64,000 bases of DNA from Desulfovibrio sp. (GTDB taxonomy: Bacteria > Desulfobacterota > Desulfovibrionia > Desulfovibrionales > Desulfovibrionaceae). This document shows positions 55,057 to 62,960 of this stretch, in pieces. The position numbers and the translations under genes were made by a program. How positions within the stretch are numbered: the first letter of the stretch is position 1; every line of letters starts with the position of its first letter. The stretch is from positions 186,001 to 250,000 of the forward strand of contig NZ_JAVESS010000003.1 in assembly GCF_034006445.1 (NCBI RefSeq), read 5' to 3'. Below the pieces are notes generated by a model that made no database searches, had not been told where the DNA came from, and saw only the letters and a program-made list of their open reading frames with translations.

Positions 55057-55932
55057 ATGCAGCATTTTCTTGCATCGGAATACAGCCCTTCCCGGCCCGA
55101 ACAGGCCGCCTTTCATATTATCCCCGTTCCGCTGGAGCAGAGCGTTTCTTACGGCGCTGGCACGGCCCACGGCCCGGAAGCCCTGCTCACGGCCTCTCAG
55201 CAGCTTGAAGCCTGGGAAAGCGGCCTTACTCCAGGAGAATCAGGTTTTTATACCGCCCCGCCTGTGGACTGTAGCGGCCCCATTGAGGGGGTCATTGACC
55301 GCATCGAGGCCGCCACGGCACAGGCGCTTGCCTGCAAGGCCCTGCCGGTGCTGCTTGGCGGCGAGCATACGGTGAGCCTTGGCGCGTTGCGCGCCCTGGC
55401 AAAACAGGCGCAGAGCACGGGCGAACCCTTTGGTATTGTGCAGTTTGACGCCCATGCCGATCTGCGTTCAAGCTATGAGGGCAGCCCCTATTCGCATGCC
55501 TGCGTCATGCACCGCGCTGTGGCTGACCTGGGCCTGCCGCTGGTGCAGTTTGGCGTGCGCGACTTTTGCCGTGAGGAGGCCGAGGTGCGCAAGGCGCACA
55601 ACGTCACCCACTACGACGCCTATTTCATGGCCCGTGTGGGCCTGCCCGAACTGCCCCTGCCAGAGGGCTTCCCCCAGCGGATTTACATCACCTTTGACGT
55701 GGACGCCTTTGACGCCTCCCTCATGCCTGCCACCGGAACGCCGTCGCCCGGCGGCTTGAGCTGGCGCGAGGCCCAGTTCATTCTTGAGCGCTGCGTGGAA
55801 GGGCGTCAGGTCGTGGGGCTGGACGTGGTGGAGCTTGCCCCCATTGCGGGTCTGCACCACTGTGATTTTACGGCGGCCAAGCTGACGCATCTGCTTATGG
55901 GGCTGGCGGTGGCGGCCAACAGCCGTTCCTGA
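55057..55932 (+). CDS. speB: Agmatinase (ureohydrolase family)
   Basis: The protein has 291 residues from the ATG at 55057, which follows GAGGA. It is of the arginase/agmatinase/formiminoglutamase family. The manganese-binding motifs are intact: GGEHTVSLG, FDAHADLRSSYEG and TFDVDAFDASLMPATGTPSP. Size and sequence fit agmatinase, which converts agmatine to putrescine and urea. The nearby carboxyspermidine pathway genes support a polyamine role; guanidinobutyrase or a similar amidinohydrolase cannot be excluded. A sigma-54 promoter and leader hairpin precede it and panB follows in the same direction after 81 bases. Confidence 0.88.
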   Translation: MQHFLASEYSPSRPEQAAFHIIPVPLEQSVSYGAGTAHGPEALLTASQQLEAWESGLTPGESGFYTAPPVDCSGPIEGVIDRIEAATAQALACKALPVLLGGEHTVSLGALRALAKQAQSTGEPFGIVQFDAHADLRSSYEGSPYSHACVMHRAVADLGLPLVQFGVRDFCREEAEVRKAHNVTHYDAYFMARVGLPELPLPEGFPQRIYITFDVDAFDASLMPATGTPSPGGLSWREAQFILERCVEGRQVVGLDVVELAPIAGLHHCDFTAAKLTHLLMGLAVAANSRS

Positions 55933-56013
55933 CGCGTTTTTCGCCGTCTGGATCGCTGGCCGTCAGGCATCCCCGGCAGTTGCCGACACGGTTTTTACCA
56001 AGGAGCATTCACC

Positions 56014-56847
56014 ATGAAGAACACTGTGGTCACATTTCGCGCCGCCAAGGGGCAGGACAAGCTTGTGGTGCTTACCGCCTACGACTACAGCACGGCCCGC
56101 GTTATGGACGACGCCGGGGTCAACGCCCTGCTGGTGGGGGATTCGCTCGGCATGGTCATGCTGGGGTACGAGGATACGCTCAGCGTCACCATGGACGACA
56201 TGATACGCCATTGCGGCGCTGTGGCGCGGGCAGCGGCGCAGGCCCTTGTGATCTGCGACATGCCCTACATGAGCTATCACACCAGTGTGGATGAAGCCGT
56301 GCGCAATGCGGGCAGGCTGGTAACAGAAGGGCACGCCCAGGCCGTCAAGCTTGAAGGCGGTTCGGAATTTTGCGACGTGGTCAAGGCTCTTGTGCGGGCG
56401 TCCATACCCGTCATGGGGCATCTGGGGCTTACCCCCCAGTCTGTCAACGCCTTCGGCGGGTTCAGGATGCAGGGCAAGACGCCCAGCGCTGCCCAGAAAC
56501 TGCTGGACGACGCCCGCGCCCTTCAGGATGCCGGGGCCTTTGCCCTTGTGCTGGAATGCGTGCCCGCCGCCCTGGCAGCCCGCGTCACCAGGGAGCTTGT
56601 TATCCCCGTCATCGGCATAGGCGCTGGCGCGGAATGCGACGGGCAGGTGCTGGTCTGGCAGGACATGACCGGCCTGAACACCCGGCCTTTGCCGCGCTTT
56701 GTCAAATATTTCGGCTCGGTGGACAAGGCCCTGCGCGACGCCATCGAGGCCTACACCCGTGAAGTGCGCGCCGGGGCTTTTCCCGGTGAGGAGCACTGCT
56801 ACCCCCTGCCAGAGGGTATGGAAAAAGCCGTCAAAAAGCTCAAATAG
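56014..56847 (+). CDS. panB: 3-methyl-2-oxobutanoate hydroxymethyltransferase
   Basis: The protein has 277 residues, typical for PanB. It makes ketopantoate for pantothenate and coenzyme A. AAGGAG precedes the ATG. Conserved segments are LTAYDYSTARVMDDAGVNAL, VGDSLGMVMLGYEDTLSVTM with a metal ligand, CDMPYMSYHTSVDEAVRNAG, VKLEGGSEF, GHLGLTPQSVNAFGGF and the catalytic-site region VLECVPAALAARVTRELVIP, then IGIGAGAECDGQVLVWQDM. It is cotranscribed with speB by position. Its TAG stop codon is formed by the first bases of a family D repeat. Confidence 0.95.
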   Translation: MKNTVVTFRAAKGQDKLVVLTAYDYSTARVMDDAGVNALLVGDSLGMVMLGYEDTLSVTMDDMIRHCGAVARAAAQALVICDMPYMSYHTSVDEAVRNAGRLVTEGHAQAVKLEGGSEFCDVVKALVRASIPVMGHLGLTPQSVNAFGGFRMQGKTPSAAQKLLDDARALQDAGAFALVLECVPAALAARVTRELVIPVIGIGAGAECDGQVLVWQDMTGLNTRPLPRFVKYFGSVDKALRDAIEAYTREVRAGAFPGEEHCYPLPEGMEKAVKKLK

Positions 56848-56994
56848 AGCAATGTAACTTTTACATTGCTCTGACGGCTGCGTGAGCAGACGTTCTCTAC
56901 GGAGGCGTAAGCGCAGTTTATCTGCGCGGTTAAATGCCGAAGTGAGCGTGGCTTAAACTTTGAGGATGTACATTTTCAAAGTTGATCTGCTCTA
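56845..56994. repeat. Complete family D element overlapping the panB stop codon
   Basis: It runs from TAGAGCAATGTAA to ATCTGCTCTA. Its left end forms a perfect 12-bp hairpin (56846-56857 against 56861-56872). The interior has CTGCGTGAGCAG, GGAGGCGTAAGCGCAG and CTGCGCGGTTAAATGCCGAAG, and near the right end the palindrome-like CTTTGAGGATGTACATTTTCAAAG. This is the best-preserved copy and shows TAGAGCA/TGCTCTA terminal inverted repeats over 150 bases. Confidence 0.85.
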
Positions 56995-57030
56995 TATACG
57001 CGCCGCCCGCAGATGTATTGCGAATGCGCG

Positions 57031-57069
57031 AAACAGAAAAACCCCGGTACTACCGGGGTTTTTCTGTTT
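57031..57069. terminator. Bidirectional terminator between panB and nspC
   Basis: AAACAGAAAAACCCCGGTA (57031-57049) is the exact reverse complement of 57051-57069. A-rich and T-rich arms on the two sides make it a terminator in both directions between two convergent genes. Confidence 0.92.
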
Positions 57070-57172
57070 CAGATGCCAGAGATGTTTCAAGCCGCCGCCA
57101 TGCGTCGGAGGAGCCTTGCGGATGGGACGGCACTGCTGGTGAAAGCGTTCTTGCGCGGCTCTTCGCGGCGCA

Positions 57173-58393
57173 TCAGGAAAGCCGGGTTTTAAAATCCGCG
57201 TAGCCGAACTGGCGCAGCATGCGAAAGTCCGTTTCGCCGCTGGCATCCTGGCCGCAGATGCCGATGGAGGGCAGGCGCAGACCGTTGAAGGTGGTGGTCT
57301 TGACCATGCTGTATATGGCCATGTCTTCAAATATGAGGCGTTGCCCCGGCTTGAGGGGCGCGTCAAAGGAATATTCGCCAGCCACATCGCCCGCCAGGCA
57401 TGACTTGCCCGCCAGACGGCAGGTCCAGGCCCTTTGGCCCGCCTCGCCAGCCTGCACGGCTGCGCCGTCGTGTTCATACGTCACGCGCGGCCTGTACGGC
57501 ATTTCAATAACGTCGGGCATGTGGCAGGGCACGCCTATGTCCAGAATGACGATGGGCATGTCGGCCTCGATAACGTCCAGCACCGTGGTGACTAGCCAGC
57601 CCGCGTCCAGGGCCACCGCCTCGCCGGGCTCAAGGTAAATCTGCGCCTGATAGCGGTCGCGCCACTGGATGAGCAGGCTGCAGAGCAGGTCTATGTCATA
57701 GCCCGGCTTGGTAATGTGATGCCCGCCGCCCATGTTGATCCATTTGCAACGGGGCAGCCACTGGCCGAAATTTTTCTCCACAGCGGCCAGGGTGCGCTCC
57801 AGCGCGTCCGATCCCTGCTCGCAGAGCGTGTGAAAATGCAGGCCGGAGATGCCGTCCAGAGCCGTGGGGTCGAAATGTTTGCGCCGTATGCCAAGGCGTG
57901 AGCCGGGCGCGCAGGGATTGTATATTTCCGCAGCGCCTTCGGAATGTTCCGGATTGATGCGCAGGCCGCACTGTATCTGTCTGTCAGGGCAGCGGCCGTG
58001 ATTCCACGCTTCGATGGCGGGCGCGAATTCGCGCCACTGCGCAATGGAGTTGAAGACGATGTGGTCTGTCAGCGTCAGCAGTTCCGCCACTTCGCGCTTG
58101 TTCCAGGCTGCGGCGAAGGAGTGAACCTCGCCGCCGAATTCCTCGCGGGCCAGGCGGGCTTCGTCCACAGAACTGGCGCAGGCGCCCCACAGGGGGCCGT
58201 GCCCCGTGAAGCGGGAAAGCAGGGGAAAGGTCGCCCAGGCCGCATAACCCTTGAGGGCGAGAAGGATTTTTGCCCCGGTGCGCTCCTGTACGGTGTTGAG
58301 GATGGCCGCATTGGTCAGAAGCTGGTTTTCGTCCAGAACAAAGCAGGGTGAGGGGATGCGGGCCGGGTCAAAGAGAAGGTGCTGACAGTGCAT
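57173..58393 (-). CDS. nspC: Carboxynorspermidine/carboxyspermidine decarboxylase
   Basis: The protein has 406 residues from the ATG at 58393. It is a fold type III PLP decarboxylase of the NspC group, removing CO2 from carboxy(nor)spermidine to give (nor)spermidine. The PLP lysine is in ILLALKGYAAWATFPLLSRF; further motifs are HFHTLCEQGSDALERTLAAV, MGGGHHITKPGYDIDLLCSL, IYLEPGEAVALDAGWLVTTV and the second active-site element GICGQDASGETDFRMLRQFG. Together with the dehydrogenase at 61415 and agmatinase it suggests spermidine synthesis without S-adenosylmethionine decarboxylase. The open frame continues upstream with no family features. Confidence 0.93.
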   Translation of the reverse strand: MHCQHLLFDPARIPSPCFVLDENQLLTNAAILNTVQERTGAKILLALKGYAAWATFPLLSRFTGHGPLWGACASSVDEARLAREEFGGEVHSFAAAWNKREVAELLTLTDHIVFNSIAQWREFAPAIEAWNHGRCPDRQIQCGLRINPEHSEGAAEIYNPCAPGSRLGIRRKHFDPTALDGISGLHFHTLCEQGSDALERTLAAVEKNFGQWLPRCKWINMGGGHHITKPGYDIDLLCSLLIQWRDRYQAQIYLEPGEAVALDAGWLVTTVLDVIEADMPIVILDIGVPCHMPDVIEMPYRPRVTYEHDGAAVQAGEAGQRAWTCRLAGKSCLAGDVAGEYSFDAPLKPGQRLIFEDMAIYSMVKTTTFNGLRLPSIGICGQDASGETDFRMLRQFGYADFKTRLS

Positions 58394-58718
58394 TAAGGTT
58401 CCTCTGGGTGAGTGTGCTGCGCAGGCCTGGTGTTGGCGTGGCGATTGCGCGAAGTTGGCGCGGAGTTGGCGCGGAGTTGGCGTGGCCTGCTTTTGGAATT
58501 TTGACGCATTGGCGGCGAGGGCGCAAGGGGTTGGGGTGGATGAATGGTTTTTGGGGTGGTTTGGCATTTTGTCTTTGAGTGGGAATGGTATACTGCCGTT
58601 CTCTCTATCGGGGACGGCACGCCATTTTTTGACGGGCAAAGCGCACAGATGGCCCACAGCGGCGGCAATCTTTCAGTCAAGACAAAGGGTTTCCAACACT
58701 ACTTTTGCTTTGCCGGGC
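58394..58718. other. Gene-free gap with GTTGGCGCGGA tandem repeats
   Basis: About 58450-58485 holds three imperfect tandem copies of an 11-base GTTGGCGCGGA-type unit. The rest must contain the nspC promoter and the end of the VOC gene's transcript; neither was identifiable. A frame through it has no family features. Confidence 0.5.
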
Positions 58719-59183
58719 TTATTCTGCACTGCTATCTTTATGCTTCTTCCAACTCTGTACCTCAATGATGTTTCCTTCTGGATCTTTTGCATATGCAAAA
58801 GTTCCTGTGCCCAATGTGTCGTATTCTCTACTGACTATTTCCCCCACAAGCTCGCCTCCCTCGCTAAGCAGTAATTTAACCGTATCAGCGACACTTTCTA
58901 CTTCAAAAGCAATATGCGAAAAACCGTGGAGGTTCAGTTTTGGCACTCCTGAAGTTGAAGTGTCATAACTGAATATTTCGAGAGTCGGACCCGCATCGTC
59001 GTATCCTGGCAATCTCAGATGTTCACCAACGATATGAACATCCGGCATGCCTGTCAGGCGTTCCAACCATGCACCTTTCAAATTCCGTTCAGGTGGAACT
59101 GGCTTGCATTCAAATACTTTTTGATAAAATAGCGACAGAGATCGCCAGTTTTTAGCGATGAGATTTGTATGTGCATAACGCAT
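58719..59183 (-). CDS. VOC-family (glyoxalase/bleomycin resistance fold) protein
   Basis: The protein has 154 residues. It starts RYAHTNLIAKNWRSLSLFYQ and contains LERLTGMPDVHIVGEHLRLP, LEIFSYDTSTSGVPKLNLHG, FSHIAFEVESVADTVKLLLS and FAYAKDPEGNIIEVQSWKKH. These are the two beta-alpha-beta-beta-beta modules of the vicinal oxygen chelate fold with candidate metal ligands His, Glu, His, Glu. The reaction is unknown. Its base composition is clearly more A+T-rich than its neighbours and it adjoins a large repeat array, so it may have been acquired. Confidence 0.85.
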   Translation of the reverse strand: MRYAHTNLIAKNWRSLSLFYQKVFECKPVPPERNLKGAWLERLTGMPDVHIVGEHLRLPGYDDAGPTLEIFSYDTSTSGVPKLNLHGFSHIAFEVESVADTVKLLLSEGGELVGEIVSREYDTLGTGTFAYAKDPEGNIIEVQSWKKHKDSSAE

Positions 59184-59460
59184 GATAAGTGCCTCTTCTC
59201 TATAAGTTGTCAGACAAGCTTTGTGCTATGAACACGAGTAAGATTTTAGGCAATCGAGCAAGACCTGTACAGTAGCCATATCGTGAGGTGGCCTGTGCCC
59301 TGCGGGCACGGGGGCTTTTCTTCATTTATTAGTTTGGCCGCCTGCGCGGCGGGCGATGAAGTATTGCGGGTAGGCGCTTTGAAGAAAACAAAGCAGGGAT
59401 AGTCCTTTGGGAGGTGGCTTCTGTGCCCTGCGGGTACGGGAGCTTTTCTTTTTACTTAGT

Positions 59461-59745
59461 TTGGGCCGCCTCCGGCGGGGGCAAGGCGGGGCCGGTTATG
59501 GGGCTGCGCCCCCTTCTCGGCCCCCCTTGCATCCCCCCCGAAGCACCCCGCTTGGGCTTTCCAGTTTCCGTCATTCCGCGAGGGCTGCGCGGCACTTGCT
59601 CCGGGAGCTTCCTCGCTGCGCTCGGTGATCTCCCTGCGCGCCGCGCAATGCCAGCGTGCGCCTTCGCGGTGAATAGAGGTCGGCGAAGATGCCTCGTTGT
59701 GCCAGTGAGCGCCCTTGCGCTGAATGAGAGCAAAGGGGGGTAGGG
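59461..59745 (+). repeat. Family E repeat, copy 3
   Basis: TTGGGCCGCCTCCGGCGGGG to about the end of the GAATGAGAGCAAAGGGG segment. It is about 95 percent identical by eye to copy 4 at 60031-60315 and shares GAGCTTCCTCGCTGCGCTCG with copies 1 and 2. Confidence 0.8.
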
Positions 59746-60030
59746 GGGCTCTAGGAATCTTCAGAAATGGCGGCTGATTGTTAAGGAAAAGCTCGTTGTG
59801 GCGGGGGAGTTTGCACGGCCAGTATTTCTGGAAGGATAAAAACCGGGCTTGTCCTTTGAGAGGGGGTTTCTGTGCCCTGCGGGCGCGGGGATTTTTCATT
59901 TTCTCGTGTTTTGGCCGCCTACGCGGGAGAGCTTGCGCGGGCAGTACTCCGGGCGGGTTAAAAGCAGGCTTGTCCTTTGAGAAGTGGATGTTGTGTCCTG
60001 CGGACACGGGGGCTTTTCTTTATCTGTTGT

Positions 60031-60315
60031 TTGGGCCGCCTCCGGCGGGGGCAAGGTGGGGCCGGTTATGGGGCTGCGCCCCCTTCTCGGCCCCCCTTGC
60101 ATCCCCCCCGAAGCACCCCGCTTGGGCTTTCCAGTTTCCGTCATTCCGCGAGGGCTGCGCGGCACTTGCTCCGGGAGCTTCCTCGCTGCGCTCGGTGATC
60201 TCCCTCCGCGCCGCGCAACGCCAGTGGGCGGGTTCGCGGTGAATAGAGGTCGGCGAAGATGCCTCGTTGTGCCAGCGAGCGCCTTCGCGCAGAATGAGAG
60301 CAAAGGGGGGTAGGG
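60031..60315 (+). repeat. Family E repeat, copy 4
   Basis: Begins at the same TTGGGCCGCC point as copy 3, exactly 570 bases further on. The flanking 200 bases are also duplicated (GCACGGCCAGTATTTCTGGA and TACTCCGGGCGGGTTAAAAG segments), so the duplicated unit is larger than family E itself. Confidence 0.8.
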
Positions 60316-60619
60316 GTGCTCTAAGAATTTACAGAAATGGCGGCTGGTTGTTGCAGGAAGGCTTGTTGTGGCGGGAGAGTTTGCACGGCCAGTATTTCTG
60401 GAAGGATAAAAACCGGGCCTGTCCTTTGAAAGTGGCTTTCTGTGTCCTGCGGGCACGTGAGCTTTTCTTTTTCTCTTGTTTTGGCCGCCTACGCGGGAGA
60501 GCTTGCGCGAGCAGTACTCCGGGCGGGTTAAAAGCAGGCTTGTCCTTTGAGAGGAATTTTTGTGCCTTGCGGGCGCGAGGACTTTTCTTTTTATGCTGTT
60601 TTGGCCGCCTTCGCGGCGT

Positions 60620-60930
60620 GCGCCATTTTCGCAGATTCCTACAGCCACCAGACGCCTCCTGTCCTCTCATCGAACGCAAAAGCGCACGCTGGCATTGCGC
60701 GGCGCGCAGGGAGATCACCGAGCGAAGCGAGGAAGCTCCCGGAGCAATAGCCGCGCAGCCCTCGTGGAATGGTGGGATATGGAAGGCCCTTGAAGGCTGG
60801 CCCGTGGGAGTGGAGGTATACGACAAGCCCAGCGGGGTCGTCCGGGGGGAGTGCAGAGGGGGCCTCGGAGGGGCGGCAGCCCCTAACAGGCCCCCATCTG
60901 CCCCCGCCGGAGGCGGCCCAAATTAAAGAA
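60620..60930 (-). repeat. Family E repeat, copy 5 (inverted)
   Basis: Read on the minus strand this is closest to copies 1 and 2 (GGGGGCCTGTTAGGGGCTGC, CCTCCGAGGCCCCCTCTGCA) rather than to its neighbours 3 and 4. The array therefore joins two sub-types of family E in opposite directions. Confidence 0.8.
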
Positions 60931-61298
60931 AGTGAAAGCGTTCGTACCCGCAGGGTACAAAAGCCACAGTTCAAAGGACAGGCTCGGTTTTTATGCCTTT
61001 TGAGCGCCCGCCGCGCAGGCGGCCCAAATTAAAGAAAATGAAAACTTCCGTACCCGCAGGGCGCAACAACCGCCTCTCAAAGGACAAGCCTTGCCTCATT
61101 CTCTCAGGGAATACCGACACCACAAGCTCACCCATCTGCCGCGCGCCGCGCAGGCGGCCCAAACTCAATAAAAGAAAAACCCCGTACCCGCAGGGTACAA
61201 AAGCCACCGTTCAAAGGACAAGCCCGGGTTTCTTTTTCCTGACGTCGTAGCTACACAACCCACTGGATATAAAAGAAAAATCTGAAAAAAGGAAAAAA

Positions 61299-61339
61299 TG
61301 AAAGGCCGCCCACCCGTCAACCGGGCAAACAGCCTTTCA
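61299..61339 (-). terminator. Terminator after the saccharopine-dehydrogenase-like gene
   Basis: TGAAAGGC (61299-61306) and GCCTTTCA (61332-61339) pair, with GCCC/GGGC pairing inside. On the minus strand ATTTTTTCCTTTTTT follows. Termination 75 bases beyond the gene is likely. Confidence 0.8.
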
Positions 61340-61414
61340 AAAACAGACGTATTATTTACCGCTTAAAGTTCCTCGCAGAAAAATCCTCGCAGGCGCTCCA
61401 ACCATCAGAAAAAA

Positions 61415-62626
61415 CTAAATCTTTCCCGTCACATCCACGCACTGCCAGGGCAGCCCATACTTGCCCAGATCCTTGAGGAAGGGATCGGGATCAAACTGCT
61501 CCATATTCCACACGCCGGGTTTGCGCCACGTACCTTCGGCCACCATCTTGGAGCCGATCATGGCGGGCACGCCCGTGGTGTACGAAATGGCCTGCGAACC
61601 AACCTCGGCATAGCACTCTTCGTGGTCGCAGATATTGTAGATATATACGGTTTTTTCCTTGCCGCCGCTGACGCCGCGCATGAGGTCGCCAATGCAGGTC
61701 TTGCCCTTGGTCAGGGGGCCGAGCGAGGACGGATCGGGCAGCAGCTTGGCCAGAAACTGGATGGGCACAATGTCCTGCCCCTGGAAGTTCACGGGGTCAA
61801 TACGGGTCATACCCACATTGCCGAGCACTTTCAGGTGGTTGAGGTAGTTGTCAGAAAAGGTCATCCAGAAGCGGGCGCGGCGCAGTCCCTTGAGGTTCTT
61901 GACCAGGGATTCCAGCTCCTCGTGGTACATGAGAAAGCACTTCTTGCCGCCGATGCCGTCGGGGAAATCAAAATTCATGGACCAGGACAGCGGATCGGTC
62001 TCCACCCATTCGCCCCGCTCCCAGTAGCGGCCGCGCGCGGTCACTTCGCGGATATTGATTTCAGGGTTGAAGTTGGTGGCAAAGGGCTGGCCGTGGTCAC
62101 CGGCATTGCAGTCGATGATGTCGAGCACATGCACTTCGTCCATCTCGTGCTTCATGACCCAGGCGGCAAAGACGTTGGTGACGCCGGGGTCAAAGCCGGA
62201 ACCGAGCAGGGCGGTGAGCCCGGCTTCGCGAAAGCGTTCCGCGTAGGCCCACTGCCATTTGTATTCAAACTTGGCGGTGTCCAGCGGTTCGTAGTTGGCC
62301 GTGTCCACATAGTGTACGCCGCATTCAAGGCAGGCGTCCATAATGTGCAGGTCCTGATAGGGCAGGGCCACGTTGCACACAAGGTCGGGCTTGATACTGC
62401 GGATAAGCGCGCAGAGTTCGGGCACGTTGTCAGCGTCCACCTTGGCGGTGGCAATGTCCACGCCGTAGCGCGCCTTCACGCTCGCGGCGATGGCGTCGCA
62501 GCGGGCTACCGTGCGGCTGGCAAGGGTGATTTTGTCAAAAGTGCCGCCTTCCTTGGCCACCTGGGCGCATTTGTGGACAACCACGCTCCCGACGCCGCCC
62601 GCGCCGATGATAAGGATATTCGCCAT
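61415..62626 (-). CDS. Saccharopine dehydrogenase-like protein, probable carboxynorspermidine synthase
   Basis: The protein has 403 residues. The Rossmann motif ILIIGAGGVGSVVVHKCAQ opens it. Family segments are ITLASRTVARCDAIAASVKA, VCNVALPYQDLHIMDACLEC, VHYVDTANYEP, LLGSGFDPGVTNVFAAWVMK and TTGVPAMIGSKMVAEGTW. In organisms with NspC this enzyme condenses putrescine or diaminopropane with aspartate semialdehyde and reduces the imine with NADPH to carboxy(nor)spermidine. AGGGAAGAG precedes the ATG. nspC lies 3 kb away across the repeat array, suggesting that the array split an original pair. Saccharopine dehydrogenase proper is less likely. Confidence 0.88.
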   Translation of the reverse strand: MANILIIGAGGVGSVVVHKCAQVAKEGGTFDKITLASRTVARCDAIAASVKARYGVDIATAKVDADNVPELCALIRSIKPDLVCNVALPYQDLHIMDACLECGVHYVDTANYEPLDTAKFEYKWQWAYAERFREAGLTALLGSGFDPGVTNVFAAWVMKHEMDEVHVLDIIDCNAGDHGQPFATNFNPEINIREVTARGRYWERGEWVETDPLSWSMNFDFPDGIGGKKCFLMYHEELESLVKNLKGLRRARFWMTFSDNYLNHLKVLGNVGMTRIDPVNFQGQDIVPIQFLAKLLPDPSSLGPLTKGKTCIGDLMRGVSGGKEKTVYIYNICDHEECYAEVGSQAISYTTGVPAMIGSKMVAEGTWRKPGVWNMEQFDPDPFLKDLGKYGLPWQCVDVTGKI

Positions 62627-62706
62627 AGCTCTTCCCTCTCAGCAAGATAGGGGGTCAAAAGAAAATCCGTGCGGCTGCGCCGCCCGGTCACGTCCCATCA
62701 CACAAA

Positions 62707-62740
62707 AAGCGCCTGTGGCCGTAAGGCCATTACGGGCGCA
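62707..62740 (-). terminator. Terminator after the deacetylase-fold gene
   Basis: GCGCCTGTGGCC and GGCCATTACGGGCGC pair imperfectly around GTAA; on the minus strand five T residues follow. It lies between the amidohydrolase gene and the dehydrogenase gene. Nothing else was recognised in 62627-62960. Confidence 0.65.
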
Positions 62741-62960
62741 AAGTTTGGCTATATGCCTGCAAAGGCCGGATCAGTCAACCGCACTGTACGGAACCCGTGC
62801 GATCTCTCATCCGCCGTCAGGCATACTGCCCCTGAAAATTCAAACCGTGTCTCGCAAAGGGGACGACCAACCCATACCGCATAATATGGGCAAGGCCGCG
62901 TGGGCCTGAAAGCTGGTCGTTGTCCTGCCCGCAGGCTCCCGTATGTCCGCGCGGGGCCGT

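Larger units (their letters stand above)
59282..61240. repeat. Two-kilobase array of repeat families E and F, arranged tail to tail
   Basis: Family F (about 70 bases: CTTGTCCTTTGAGAG, TGTGCCCTGCGGGCACGGG, GCTTTTCTTT, TTTGGGCCGCC) occurs forward near 59285, 59390, 59850, 59965, 60415 and 60535, and inverted near 60930, 61020 and 61155. Family E (about 285 bases) is forward at 59461 and 60031 and inverted at about 60620-60930. Two forward units repeat with a 570-base period. The direction flips near 60615. No gene is credible; short frames recur only because the DNA repeats. Confidence 0.85.

Noticed and set aside
59407..60974. Several small proteins in the E/F repeat array, two sharing the same C-terminal half
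   Set aside because: Their similarity comes from the repeated DNA. Frames and starts differ between copies, and both strands give similar open frames.
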